From the NCBI RefSeq assembly GCF_014170375.1, contig NZ_LZZW01000025.1:62001-126000 (forward strand): 64,000 bases of DNA. The letters run 5' to 3'. This DNA is from Variovorax sp. UMC13. Lineage in GTDB: Bacteria > Pseudomonadota > Gammaproteobacteria > Burkholderiales > Burkholderiaceae_C. Positions 37,650 to 48,489 of the stretch are shown here, one piece after another. The translations under genes were made by a program, and so were the position numbers. Under the pieces are notes generated by a model. The model ran no database searches, had not been told where the DNA came from, and saw nothing but the letters and a program-made list of their open reading frames with translations. Position 1 is the first letter of the stretch. The number at the start of each line of letters is the position of its first letter.

Positions 37650-37695
37650 GCCGCACGGATGCGACGCGAAGAGACTCGCGGTCTGCCGCCTGCTC

Positions 37696-38124
37696 TCACT
37701 TCACGACCACGACCGGTTGCTTCGCGCTCGCGAGCACGCGTTGTGCCACGGAGCCGAGCAGCAGGTCCGCCACAGCGCTACGGCCTTTCGAGCCCAACAC
37801 GATCATGTCGAACTTGCCCTTGTCGGCGCAGTCGACGATCTCCTGCGCCACGTGGCCGGTGCGAATCTCCATGTCGTAGCCGATGCCGTCTTCCTTCAGC
37901 AGTTTTCGGGCGGGCTTGAGCTCCTTCTCGCTGAGCTCGCGCAGATAGTCCGCGACTTCCGACTTGCCGACGAAGGCGCGGGCATGGCGCAGGCCGACGT
38001 CGTCATGCACGCTGATCAGCGTGATCTTGTTCGAGGCGGTGCGCAACAGATGCGCAAGCCTGGCTGCGTATTTGACGGCGCGCAGCGCGTTTCTGGATCC
38101 ATCGATTGCGACAAGTATTTTCAT
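37696..38124 (-). CDS. Universal stress protein, single domain
   Basis: 142 residues, a compact UspA fold: KILVAIDGSRNALRAVKYA at the start, and the ATP-binding pattern GxxGx9GS in GSKGRSAVADLLLGSVAQRV, ending PVVVVK. Likely binds ATP. Expression is probably induced by low oxygen through the perfect FNR-type box upstream. Confidence 0.93.
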   Translation of the reverse strand: MKILVAIDGSRNALRAVKYAARLAHLLRTASNKITLISVHDDVGLRHARAFVGKSEVADYLRELSEKELKPARKLLKEDGIGYDMEIRTGHVAQEIVDCADKGKFDMIVLGSKGRSAVADLLLGSVAQRVLASAKQPVVVVK

Positions 38125-38203
38125 GATCCTGATTCACTGGATGTTGGGTCCGGAAAGTCTATGGCGGGCACTCGTGAGCGCGCGATGGCGGCCAGTGCGG
38201 CGC

Positions 38204-38217
38204 TTGATGCAGATCAA
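38204..38217 (-). promoter_or_regulatory. Perfect FNR box upstream of usp
   Basis: TTGAT-GCAG-ATCAA, the canonical dyad. With TAGACT (38156-38161) as -10 it would be centred near -61.5 (class I position), giving a 25-nt leader. It lies between usp and the divergent arsA. Confidence 0.7.
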
Positions 38218-38344
38218 GGCATCGACAGGCGTATTCGCCCGGGCACCGCTTTGAGGAATCGCAAGCCTGCTTTCTGCATTCGAAGCACAGTTCATCGCAG
38301 GGACAGGTTCATCCAACGCGGCAGCAAAAAATTTTGGGCTCAGC

Positions 38345-40116
38345 ATGCAACTCCCCGGATTCCTGAACATGCCGACCCGGCATCTTTTCTTCACGGGCAA
38401 GGGCGGCGTCGGCAAGACTTCGCTGTCCGCCGCGGCAGCCCTGGCGCTGGCGGACACGGGGAAAACGGTCTTGCTCGTCAGTACCGATGCCGCTTCCAAC
38501 CTGGACGAGATGCTCGGCGTGATGCTGCGCAATGTCCCCGTGCCGGTGCTCGGCGCCCCCGGCTGAGCGTCCTGAACATCGATCCCGACAATGCCGCCGA
38601 GTCCTATCGGCGCCGTGTCCTGGCGCAGATCGACGTCGCGTCCACGGACGCCGAGCGCGCGAGCGTTCGCGAACAGCTGTCGGGTGCATGCACCACCGAA
38701 ATCGCTTCCTTCGACGAGTTCGCCTCCCTGTTGTCCGACGGTGCCGCGGCGTTCGATCACATCGTCTTCGATACGGCACCAACCGGGCACACGCTGCGCC
38801 TGCTCAGCCTTCCAAAGGCGTGGAGCGTCTTCCTGCAGGACAACGATCGCGGTGCGTCGTGCCTCGGGCCGCACTCGGGATTGAAGATGCAGGAGGCGCG
38901 CTTCAAGGCCGCGCTCGACGCGCTGGGCGATCCGGCGCGAACGACGGTGATCCTGGTGGCGCCGCCCGACAAGGGTGCGCTGGCCGAAGCCGCAAGGACG
39001 TCGGAGGAATTGCGGGCGCTGGGTTTGGGCAACCAGCGTCTGGCGATCAACGGCGTCTTGCACGCCAGCGAGCCCACCGATGCCGTGGCCTGCGCCATCG
39101 AGGCACTCGGGGAGCAAGCACTGGCCGAGATGCCCGAGTCCCTGCGCAGCTTGCCCCGGGACAGTGTGCCGCTGCGCGCGTTCGACACGGTCGGCCTGCC
39201 GGCCTTGCGTGCCCTGCTCGGGGCCGCGGTGCCGCCGGCTTCATCCGAAGCGGCAGCATCGTCGGCGGCTGCACCGCCTTTGCAAGGGCTGGCTGCCCTG
39301 GCGGACGAATTGGCCGCGGCGGGCCGGGGCTTGATCATGGTGATGGGGAAGGGTGGCGTCGGCAAGACGACGGTCGCCGCCGCGCTGGCCCTCGGACTGG
39401 TTCAGCGCGGCAAGACCGTGCATCTGAGCACCACCGATCCGGCCGCGCACCTGGCCGGAACGCTGGATGGCGAGGTGCCGGGCCTGCGCGTGGACCGGAT
39501 CGACCCGAAAGTCGAGACACAACGTTACGTCGAGAAGATCATGGCCGCCAGATCGCCCGGCCTCGACGCGCAGGAGCAGGCGCTGCTGCGGGAGGATCTG
39601 CGTTCTCCCTGCACGGAAGAAGTCGCGGTCTTCCATGCCTTCTCGCGCATCGTGAGCGAAGCGCGCAGTGCATTCGTTGTGCTCGACACCGCGCCCGCCG
39701 GACATTCCCTGTTGCTGATGGATGCCACGGGTGCCTACCACCGCCGGATGGTGCGGGAGTTCGAAGCGCAAGGCGGGCGCATCGTCACGCCGTTGATGAG
39801 GCTGCAGGACGCCGCGTACACGCGGATCATCCTGGTGACGCTGCCGGAGGTCACGCCGGTCTCACAAGCCGCCGCTTTGCAGGATGACCTGCGCCGTGCC
39901 GGCATCGACCCCTATGCGTGGGTGCTGAACAAGAGCGTGCTGGCGGCGGGCACGCACGACCCGTTGTTGGCGGCGCGGCTCGCTGGCGAGCGCCGGCAGA
40001 TCGAGCGCATGTCCACCGGGTTGGCCAGACGCATGTTCACGCTGGCTTGGCGGGTACGCCCGCCGATCGGGGTCGCTGAATTGTCCAGGTTGGTCACACC
40101 TGAGGACGGGCGCTAG
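38345..40116 (+). pseudogene. arsA: ArsA-type anion-transporting ATPase with a one-base frameshift
   Basis: Two tandem ArsA halves of about 590 residues in total if the frame is restored. First P-loop GKGGVGKT near residue 18, second GKGGVGKTTV in the C-half. The three metalloid cysteines are present (GACTTEIASFDEF, SCLGPHSGLK, SPCTEEVAVFHAF). Near 38562 a base appears lost after VPVPVLGAPG, so the N-terminal 73 residues stop and the rest lies in another frame. No arsB or arsR operon is near, so its role may not be arsenic export. Confidence 0.8.
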
Positions 40117-40132
40117 CCTTCAGGGCAAGACA

Positions 40133-40840
40133 TCAGGCCGGCGTGCCGAACAGGGCTCCCACGCCGGCGGTGACGCCCATGGCCAGCGTGCCCCACAGCG
40201 CGACGCGCCAGACGCTGCGCGCCATCGGCGTGCCGCCGATCCTTGCCGCGACCGCGCCGAGCAGCGCCAGGAAGGCAATGGCGGTTGCGATGGTCCACGG
40301 CAGCAAGGATGCCTGCGGCGCCATCGCCACGACGGCGAGCGGCATCGCGGCACCCGCGGCGAAGCTGCCGGCCGATGCCATGGCCGCCTGCAGCGGCCGC
40401 GCGGCAAGCGTGTCCGAGATGCCGAGTTCGTCGCGCGCGTGGGCACCGAGCGCGTCATGCGCCATGAGCTGCGTGGCGACTTGGCTGGCCAGCTTGGGAT
40501 CGAGGTCCCGGCGCATGTAGATGGCGGTCAGCTCGCGCTGTTCCGCCTCGGGGTCCGCTTTCAGCTCGATGCGCTCGCGCTCCAGGTCGGCCGCTTCCGT
40601 GTCCGCCTGGGAATATACCGAGACGAATTCGCCAGCCGCCATCGACATCGCGCCGGCCACGAGGCCGGCAACCGCTGTTGTCAGGATGGTCGCGTGACTG
40701 GCGTGCGCCGCCGCGACGCCGACGACCAGGCTGGCCGTGGAGACGATGCCGTCGTTGGCGCCAAGCACGGCGGCGCGCAGCCAGCCGATATGTTCGGTAC
40801 GGTGGCGCTCGGGGTGGGCGCGGGCGTGGAAGGATTTCAT
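40133..40840 (-). CDS. VIT1/CCC1-family iron/manganese transporter
   Basis: 235 residues with about five membrane segments and an N-terminal HIGWLRAAVLGANDGIVSTASLVVGV, the VIT family signature, then the charged loop with ELTAIYMRRDLDP. It should move Fe2+ or Mn2+ across the inner membrane. ATG 40840 (KSFHARAHPERH) is chosen. It is convergent with arsA and may share a transcript start with the DUF599 gene upstream. Confidence 0.88.
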   Translation of the reverse strand: MKSFHARAHPERHRTEHIGWLRAAVLGANDGIVSTASLVVGVAAAHASHATILTTAVAGLVAGAMSMAAGEFVSVYSQADTEAADLERERIELKADPEAEQRELTAIYMRRDLDPKLASQVATQLMAHDALGAHARDELGISDTLAARPLQAAMASAGSFAAGAAMPLAVVAMAPQASLLPWTIATAIAFLALLGAVAARIGGTPMARSVWRVALWGTLAMGVTAGVGALFGTPA

Positions 40841-40901
40841 TGTTGCGGGGAATTGTTCAAGGGCGACATCCACGGCAGGGTGCTGCCGCGCAGTCAGGTC
40901 G

Positions 40902-41576
40902 TCAAGTCCGGGTACCTGCGTTGGCGCTGGCGAACCGGTCGAAGCCGACCAGTACCGCGATCACGCCGAGCGCCGCCACGGGGCCGGCGGCCGGGTGGAC
41001 GATGGCCGCGAGGACAGGGGCGACAAGAACAAGGTGTCGCAAACCCCAGCTGTAGAGGATCCCGGCCCGCCGCACATAACTTTTGCCGGCATCGTTCCAG
41101 CGATGGCGCGCTGGCGAATCGACGGGCATGCCGGCGATGAATCCGGCATGGTTGTGGTAGCGCACCGCCATGATGGACGCCAGCAGCGAGGCGAAGAGTT
41201 GCGCCATGAGCACGAACTCCAGCGCAAGACGGGCGGTGAACGCCGGTAGCCCCGGTGCCTCGCTCAGGGCCGAATGAAGCGACGGAAGCGCGAGGGTCGC
41301 CGTGCCCATCAACGCCAGCGCTGACGTCGACGCCGTCATCGTGGCGGACATCATCGAAATGCGCAGCGTCTGCACTGCAAGAAGCTCCAAGCCCTTTTGC
41401 GCGGAGACCGCGGCAAACCAGTCTTCGCGCAACGTGGCATGTGCGGTGCGCGCCAGGCGCCGTGCACTGCGGCGATGCGCGAGGGCGAGGGCGAGGGCGA
41501 GGGCGAGGGCGGCTTCGTACGTCAGGAGGATGCACGCTGTCGCGAGCGCTGCAAGCCAGGTCGCGGTGTGGGTCAT
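40902..41576 (-). CDS. DUF599 family membrane protein
   Basis: 224 residues with several hydrophobic segments. The region RISMMSATMTASTSALALMG and the later YHNHAGFIAGMPVDSP and KSYVRRAGILYSWGLRHLVL are typical of DUF599, whose function is unknown. An (Ala-Leu)5 tract in the first membrane segment is encoded by five GAGGGC hexamers (minus-strand GCCCTC). Confidence 0.75.
   Translation of the reverse strand: MTHTATWLAALATACILLTYEAALALALALALAHRRSARRLARTAHATLREDWFAAVSAQKGLELLAVQTLRISMMSATMTASTSALALMGTATLALPSLHSALSEAPGLPAFTARLALEFVLMAQLFASLLASIMAVRYHNHAGFIAGMPVDSPARHRWNDAGKSYVRRAGILYSWGLRHLVLVAPVLAAIVHPAAGPVAALGVIAVLVGFDRFASANAGTRT
41481..41510. repeat. Hexanucleotide tandem repeat (GAGGGC)5 inside the DUF599 gene
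   Basis: Five perfect units encode Ala-Leu pairs in a membrane segment. Changes in number would stay in frame and only lengthen or shorten the span. Confidence 0.95.
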
Positions 41577-41586
41577 CGGCGTTGCG

Positions 41587-42009
41587 TCAGGGGAAACGCC
41601 TGGGTCTCTCGAGCAGCTCGAAGACACCCATGCCCGCCAGCATCGCGGCCACAAAGACGAGGGCCTTGCCTTCGCCCATGCCGAGGGCGACCAGACCTGG
41701 CCCGGGGCAGAAGCCCGCGACGCCCCAGCCCACGCCGAAGAGCATGCTGCCCAGCACGAGGCGTCGGTCGATGTGGCGTGCGCCGGGCAGGCGCATCTCG
41801 GCACCAAGGAAGGACAGCGTGCGGCGCCTGGCCACCATGAACGCGACCATGCCGACGACGATGGCGCCGGCCATCACGAAGGCCAGCGAAGGGTCCCACG
41901 CACCGGCAAGGTCAAGAAAGCCGAGCACCTTGCCCGGGTCGGCCATGCCGGAGAGGATGAGGCCGAGCCCGAAGACCAGGCCAGCGAGCAATGAAGCGAG
42001 GGCGAGCAT
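41587..42009 (-). CDS. YeeE/YedE family (DUF6691) membrane protein, second subunit
   Basis: 140 residues with about four membrane segments. It has the YeeE/YedE motif GMADPGKVLGFLD and GVAGFCPGPGLVALG with a conserved cysteine. Two-gene half-size YeeE/YedE pairs (PmpA/PmpB type) are linked to BigR and thought to import sulfur species such as thiosulfate. It lies 10 nt after the first subunit gene. Confidence 0.85.
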   Translation of the reverse strand: MLALASLLAGLVFGLGLILSGMADPGKVLGFLDLAGAWDPSLAFVMAGAIVVGMVAFMVARRRTLSFLGAEMRLPGARHIDRRLVLGSMLFGVGWGVAGFCPGPGLVALGMGEGKALVFVAAMLAGMGVFELLERPRRFP

Positions 42010-42019
42010 GGAAGTCTCC

Positions 42020-42457
42020 TCAAACGCCGAGCAGATGACGAATCACGAACACCGTGGCGAAGCCGGCGCCCATGAAGGCAAGCGTCGCCACAAGCGAGCG
42101 CGGCGACAGGCGCGAGAGCCCGCAGACGCCGTGGCCGCTGGTGCAGCCCGATCCATACCGTGTGCCGATGCCGACGAGCAAACCGGCTGCCACGAGCGCG
42201 CCGTATCCCGCGTTAATTTGCGGCCGAGGCAGCACTGCCACAAGCGCATAGATCGCGGGTGCGCAGACCAAACCGAGCAAGAAAGCCAGCCGCCACGCCA
42301 GGTCGCCAGGCGAGGACCGAAACAGCCCGCCGAGCACGCCGCTGATGCCCGCGATGCGGCCATTGAGCAGCACGAACATCGCCGCGGCGATGCCGATGAG
42401 CACACCGCCGGCCAGCGCGGCAAGCGGCGTGAAGTGGTTCCAGTCGATGGACATCAT
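42020..42457 (-). CDS. YeeE/YedE family membrane protein, first subunit
   Basis: 145 residues with four or five membrane segments. Signature motifs: LLNGRIAGISGVLGGL and RYGSGCTSGHGVCGLSRLSPRSL with its two cysteines. With the next gene it would form a full YeeE/YedE-like pore for a sulfur compound. Its ATG overlaps the stop of the ArsR-type repressor (ATGA), so it is co-regulated by it. Confidence 0.87.
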   Translation of the reverse strand: MMSIDWNHFTPLAALAGGVLIGIAAAMFVLLNGRIAGISGVLGGLFRSSPGDLAWRLAFLLGLVCAPAIYALVAVLPRPQINAGYGALVAAGLLVGIGTRYGSGCTSGHGVCGLSRLSPRSLVATLAFMGAGFATVFVIRHLLGV

Positions 42458-42777
42458 TTCTCCGTGGGACAGTAGAGGCGATAGAGCACCGCGAGAATTT
42501 CCAGCAGGGCCGGATCGGCCGCGCTGTAGAAGATGTTCTTGCCCTCGCGGCGGGTGTCGACCACGCCCTCGCTGCGCAGCACGCTCAGTTGCTGCGACAG
42601 CGTGGGCTGGCGAATGCCCAGCGTCTGCTCCAGGTCGCTCACGCACATCTCGCCTTGCGAGAGCTGGCACAGGAGCAGGAGCCGGTCTTCGTTGGCCAGC
42701 AGCTTGAGCGCCGCGACCGCCTTGCCGGCGGCGCCGCGCAGGACTTCAGGTTCGATCACCAGGGCAGAGATCTTCAT
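42454..42777 (-). CDS. bigR: ArsR-family persulfide-responsive repressor (BigR/SqrR/YgaV-like)
   Basis: 107 residues. The winged helix includes LGIRQPTLSQQLSVLRSEGVV. Two cysteines sit where BigR, SqrR and YgaV have their reactive pair: LLLLCQLSQ in helix 2 and LYRLYCPTEK at the end, suggesting disulfide or polysulfide bridging as the sensing step. ATG 42777 is chosen, since the ATG at 42804 lies inside the operator dyad and has no ribosome-binding site. It controls its own operon and probably the divergent dioxygenase. Confidence 0.85.
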   Translation of the reverse strand: MKISALVIEPEVLRGAAGKAVAALKLLANEDRLLLLCQLSQGEMCVSDLEQTLGIRQPTLSQQLSVLRSEGVVDTRREGKNIFYSAADPALLEILAVLYRLYCPTEK

Positions 42778-42800
42778 GGTTTTGGTCTCGTCTTCGATTG

Positions 42801-42830
42801 ACATAGTATATATAAAAATATAATGTATGT
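42801..42830. promoter_or_regulatory. AT-rich operator and divergent promoters (BigR-like box)
   Basis: A 30-nt imperfect dyad, ACATA-N3-TATAT outward from a central AAAA, with 10 of 15 pairs matching. It contains TATAAT for the rightward gene (42819-42824) and TATACT for the leftward operon (42805-42810). It is the most AT-rich spot in the island, as for known BigR sites. Confidence 0.7.
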
Positions 42831-42862
42831 AGATCAACTGAACACCCGCCAAAGGAACAGCC

Positions 42863-43732
42863 ATGACAGCCCGCACCACGATCCAAGGCTTCTTCGACCC
42901 CGCGACCTGGACGGTCTCCTATGTCGTGTGGGAGCACGCGACGCGGCATGCCGCCGTCATCGATCCGGTGCTGGACTTCGACTTCAAGTCGGGTCGCACC
43001 CACACCGCGTCGACCGACAAGCTGCTTGCCTATGCGCGGGAGCAGGGCCTGCAAGTCGACTGGATCCTGGAGACCCATGCGCACGCCGATCACCTGTCCG
43101 GCGCGCGCCACGTGCAGGCGCAGACCGGCGGCAAGATCGCCATCGGCGAGAACATCCGCGTGGTCCAGTCGACCTTCGGGAAGCTCTTCAACCTCGAACG
43201 CACTTTCTTGCCGGACGGCAGCCAGTTCGACCATCTGTTCAAGGATGGCGAAGTCTTTCGCATCGGCGAGGTCGAGGTCACCGCCTTGCTGGTCCCGGGG
43301 CACACCCCTGCCGACATGGCGTATCTCGTGGACGCCGCCGTGTTCGTCGGCGACACGCTCTTCATGCCGGACGTGGGCACGGCGCGGGCCGATTTCCCCG
43401 GCGGCGATGCACGGCAGCTCTACGACTCGGTGCGCCGGCTGCTCGACCTGCCGCCCGACACCGTCATGTACGTCTGCCACGACTACCCGCCGGCTTCGCG
43501 GCCGCCGCGCTGGCAGACCACGGTTGCAGACCAACGCGCGCACAACATCCATGTGCACGACGGCATCGGCGTCGACGAATTCGTGGCGATGCGCACCGCA
43601 CGTGACGCGACCCTGGAGGTGCCGACGCTGATCCTTCCGTCGATCCAGGTGAACGTGCGCGCCGGGCGGTTTCCGCCGGCCGACGGCAACGGCGTCTCGT
43701 ACCTGCGGATTCCGCTGAACGCGCTGCCTTGA
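42863..43732 (+). CDS. Persulfide dioxygenase-like MBL-fold protein
   Basis: 289 residues. Metal site THAHADHLSGAR, VPGHTPADMAYLV, FVGDTLFMPDVG, and the ETHE1-type CHDYPP motif near residue 200. ETHE1/PDO enzymes oxidise glutathione persulfide to sulfite with iron and O2; Blh in BigR operons has the same domain. It is divergent from the BigR-like repressor and has an AAAGGA ribosome-binding site. It completes a small sulfide-detoxification set. Confidence 0.87.
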   Translation: MTARTTIQGFFDPATWTVSYVVWEHATRHAAVIDPVLDFDFKSGRTHTASTDKLLAYAREQGLQVDWILETHAHADHLSGARHVQAQTGGKIAIGENIRVVQSTFGKLFNLERTFLPDGSQFDHLFKDGEVFRIGEVEVTALLVPGHTPADMAYLVDAAVFVGDTLFMPDVGTARADFPGGDARQLYDSVRRLLDLPPDTVMYVCHDYPPASRPPRWQTTVADQRAHNIHVHDGIGVDEFVAMRTARDATLEVPTLILPSIQVNVRAGRFPPADGNGVSYLRIPLNALP

Positions 43733-43762
43733 GCCGGCACTGCCGGCCCGGCCTGGCCTGGC

Positions 43763-45739
<1,977 letters not shown>

Positions 45740-45795
45740 GTCTCGTGCCTTTCGTGGGGGTGGCGCGATCTTGCCGATGGCGATGAAGAAGAACC

Positions 45796-45809
45796 TTGCG
45801 CCAGCGCAA
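45796..45809. promoter_or_regulatory. FNR/Dnr-type box between acs and yjcH-actP
   Basis: TTGCG-CCAG-CGCAA, a perfect palindrome in its arms. Spacing fits both directions: acs start near 45761 with CAAGAT as -10 and a 22-nt leader, and yjcH start near 45844 with a TAAT-containing -10 and a 31-nt leader. Confidence 0.65.
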
Positions 45810-45874
45810 GCCTCGGCGCGGTGCGGCCGTTCCTAATTCGATCGACCCCGATTTGATAGCCACAAGGAGACTTC

Positions 45875-46195
45875 ATGCAAGACGATCTGGTCGCGCGCAT
45901 TGCCGCGCATCCGCAATACATCCAGTTGAAGCGACGGCGAGACCGCTTCGGCTGGACGCTGGCCGTGCTGATGCTGGCGGTGTACTACGGCTTCGTGCTG
46001 CTGGTGGCCTTCGACAAGGAGTTGCTGGCGCGACGCCTTGGCGACGGCGTCATGACGCTGGGCATGCCGGTGGGTTTCGGCGTGATCGTCTTCACCATTG
46101 CGATCACCGGCTACTACGTGCGCCGCGCGAATGCGGAGTTCGACACGCTCTCCGACGCCGTGGTGAAGGCCGTTGGCAAGGAAATCAAGTCATGA
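45875..46195 (+). CDS. yjcH: DUF485 membrane protein of the acetate permease operon
   Basis: 106 residues with two membrane segments (FGWTLAVLMLAVYYGFVLLV and PVGFGVIVFTIAITGYYV). DUF485/YjcH proteins lie upstream of actP in most proteobacteria and are thought to assist the symporter. Its stop overlaps the ATG of actP. ATG 45875 has an AAGGAG ribosome-binding site. Confidence 0.92.
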   Translation: MQDDLVARIAAHPQYIQLKRRRDRFGWTLAVLMLAVYYGFVLLVAFDKELLARRLGDGVMTLGMPVGFGVIVFTIAITGYYVRRANAEFDTLSDAVVKAVGKEIKS

Positions 46196-47919
46196 ACGCC
46201 CCTCTGCTGCAAATGCGCTCCGTTGCCATTCTTCTTGCGCTGGGGGCGATCTCGGCGAGCGCTCTCGCAGCGGGCGCCGATATGGGCCAGCTGCAGCGAC
46301 AACCTACCAACTGGACCGCGATCGGCATGTTCTCGCTGTTCGTGGTGGGCACGCTCTTCATCACCAAGTGGGCCGCCGCACGCACCCGCTCGGCCTCGGA
46401 CTTCTACACGGCCGGCGGCGGCATCACCGGCTTCCAGAACGGACTGGCCATTGCGGGCGACTACATGTCGGCGGCGTCGTTCCTCGGCATCTCTGCCGCG
46501 GTGATGGCGACGGGCTACGACGGGCTGATCTACTCGATCGGCTTTCTCGTCGGCTGGCCGGTCATCACCTTCCTCATGGCCGAGCGGCTGCGCAACCTGG
46601 GAAAGTTCACGTTTGCCGACGTGGCAGCCTTTCGCTTCAAGCAGACGCCGGTGCGCATCTTCGCGGCCTCGGGCACGCTGGTGGTGGTGGCGTTCTACCT
46701 GATCGCGCAGATGGTAGGCGCGGGGCAGCTCATCAAGCTGCTGTTCGGCCTAGAATACTGGATCGCGGTGGTCATCGTGGGCTCGCTCATGATGGTCTAT
46801 GTGCTCTTCGGCGGCATGACGGCCACCACCTGGGTGCAGATCATCAAGGCCTGCCTGCTGCTGGGCGGCGCGAGCTTCATGGCCCTCTCGGTGCTGTGGC
46901 ACTTCGGCTTCAGCCCCGAGGCCATGTTCGCGGGCGCGGTGAAGGTCAAGACCGACCTGGCGCTCAAGGACGGGAAGACCGCGCAGGTGGCGGCGAGCAT
47001 CGGCCAGTCGATCATGGGCCCGGGCAACTTCGTGAAGGACCCGATCTCGGCCATCTCCTTCGGCATGGCGCTGATGTTCGGCACGGCCGGCCTGCCGCAC
47101 ATCCTGATGCGCTTCTTCACGGTGCCGAGCGCGAAGGAAGCGCGCAAGTCGGTCATGTGGGCCACGGGCTGGATCGGCTACTTCTACCTGTTGACCTTCA
47201 TCATCGGCTTCGGCGCCATCACCTTCGTGCTGACCAACCCCGACTTCCTCGATGCCAAGGGCGTGCTCAAGGGCGGCGGCAACATGGCGGCGATCCACCT
47301 GGCCAATGCGGTGGGCGGCAACGTGTTCCTGGGCTTCATCTCGGCGGTGGCCTTCGCGACCATCCTCGCGGTGGTGGCGGGCCTCACGCTGTCGGGCGCC
47401 TCGGCGGTGTCGCATGACCTGTACGCCACCGTCATCAAGAAGGGCGATGCCGGCAGCGCGGCCGAGCTGCGCGTGTCCAAGATCACCACGCTGGCGCTCG
47501 GCGCGCTGGCGGTGGTGCTGGGCATCGTGTTTGAGAAGCAGAACATCGCCTTCATGGTGTCGCTCGCGTTCGCCATCGCGGCCTCGGCCAACTTTCCGGT
47601 GCTGTTCATGTCGGTGCTCTGGAAGGGCTGCACCACGCGCGGCGCGGTGATCGGCGGCTTCCTCGGGCTGGTGTCGTCGGTGGCGCTCACGGTGGTGTCG
47701 CCTTCGGTCTGGGAAGCGACCTTCGGCTATCCCGCGGGCTCGGCGCCGTTCCCGTACACCTCGCCCTGTCTGTTCTCGATGAGCATCGCGTTCGCGGGCA
47801 TCTGGCTGTTCTCGGTGCTGGACCGCAGCGCCCGCGCGCGGGTCGATCGCAACGGCTTCCTCGCGCAGCAGGTCCGCTCGGAAACGGGCATCGGGGCGCA
47901 CGGGGCGAGCGGGCACTGA
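46192..47919 (+). CDS. actP: Cation/acetate symporter ActP
   Basis: 575 residues. A cleavable-looking N-terminal segment (LLALGAISASALAAGA) is followed by about 13 membrane spans of the sodium:solute symporter family, with SDFYTAGGGITGFQNG and AGDYMSAASFLGIS near the start. It imports acetate with Na+. Coupled to yjcH by an ATGA overlap and divergent from acs, a natural uptake-and-activation pair. The open frame upstream of 46192 is a shadow of yjcH. Confidence 0.95.
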   Translation: MNAPLLQMRSVAILLALGAISASALAAGADMGQLQRQPTNWTAIGMFSLFVVGTLFITKWAAARTRSASDFYTAGGGITGFQNGLAIAGDYMSAASFLGISAAVMATGYDGLIYSIGFLVGWPVITFLMAERLRNLGKFTFADVAAFRFKQTPVRIFAASGTLVVVAFYLIAQMVGAGQLIKLLFGLEYWIAVVIVGSLMMVYVLFGGMTATTWVQIIKACLLLGGASFMALSVLWHFGFSPEAMFAGAVKVKTDLALKDGKTAQVAASIGQSIMGPGNFVKDPISAISFGMALMFGTAGLPHILMRFFTVPSAKEARKSVMWATGWIGYFYLLTFIIGFGAITFVLTNPDFLDAKGVLKGGGNMAAIHLANAVGGNVFLGFISAVAFATILAVVAGLTLSGASAVSHDLYATVIKKGDAGSAAELRVSKITTLALGALAVVLGIVFEKQNIAFMVSLAFAIAASANFPVLFMSVLWKGCTTRGAVIGGFLGLVSSVALTVVSPSVWEATFGYPAGSAPFPYTSPCLFSMSIAFAGIWLFSVLDRSARARVDRNGFLAQQVRSETGIGAHGASGH

Positions 47920-47936
47920 GCCGTCCGGAAAGCCAG

Positions 47937-47971
47937 AAGCCCATGGAAGCGCGGTGCGCGGCCATGGGCTT
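47937..47971. terminator. Hairpin between actP and hsp20
   Basis: Ten-bp stem AAGCCCATGG / CCATGGGCTT enclosing a second GCGC-GGT-GCGC stem. It lies 18 nt after actP and 34 nt before the convergent hsp20 stop. There is no long T-run, so its efficiency as a terminator is uncertain. Confidence 0.5.
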
Positions 47972-48004
47972 GTCATCGTGCGGCAAGCCGTGCCGCGGCG
48001 CTGC

Positions 48005-48427
48005 TTACTGGATCTTCAGGACGTTGTGGGCGCCGTTCGCGCGCTTGGGCAGCGTCAGGCGCAGCACGCCGTCCTCGAGCTTCGCCACGGCGTGCTTGTC
48101 GTCGACTTCGCTGGCCAGCGAGAAGCCGCGCGAGACGCTGCCGCGGTAGGTCTCGCGAACGATGGAACGGCCGTGCTTCTTTTCTTCATCCTTCTTGATC
48201 TCGGCGGAGATCGAGACGTAGCCGCCGTCGACCGATACGCGCACGTCTTCCTTCTTCGCGCCGGGGATCTCGGCGGTGACGAGGTATTCCTTGTCGTTCT
48301 CGGTGACGTCGACGCGGATGTCGGCCGGCAAGTCGGCGTCGTCCAGTTGCAGCGGCCGAGCCCAGCGGCGCAGCATGTCGGGAACGAGGTTTTCGATGCG
48401 GTCCAGTCGGGACAGTGCGGTGTTCAT
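48005..48427 (-). CDS. Small heat-shock protein, Hsp20 family
   Basis: 140 residues. The alpha-crystallin domain (about 45-135) shows ADIRVDVTENDKEYLVTAEI, GYVSISAEIKKD and the ending DGVLRLTLPKR with the G-x-L motif. An ATP-independent holdase. ATG 48427 (NTALSRLDRIENL) is chosen over the earlier codon at 48472. An FNR-type box lies 63 nt upstream with TAAATT as -10. Confidence 0.93.
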   Translation of the reverse strand: MNTALSRLDRIENLVPDMLRRWARPLQLDDADLPADIRVDVTENDKEYLVTAEIPGAKKEDVRVSVDGGYVSISAEIKKDEEKKHGRSIVRETYRGSVSRGFSLASEVDDKHAVAKLEDGVLRLTLPKRANGAHNVLKIQ

Positions 48428-48489
48428 GCGCGGTACTCCATTTGTGGGTTGAAGGGTTCTCAATTTAGGCACTCGCAGCAGCGTCTGCG

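Noticed and set aside
40850..40875. TTGCG...TTCAA pair upstream of the VIT gene
   Set aside because: The halves are eight bases apart instead of four, so it does not fit the FNR-type box.
42780..42804. ATG at 42804 as the start of the BigR-like repressor
   Set aside because: It lies inside the operator dyad next to the -10 boxes and has no ribosome-binding site; ATG 42777 is better.
43733..43747. GCCGGC-ACT-GCCGGC hairpin after the persulfide dioxygenase
   Set aside because: Short stem and no T-run; too weak to call a terminator.
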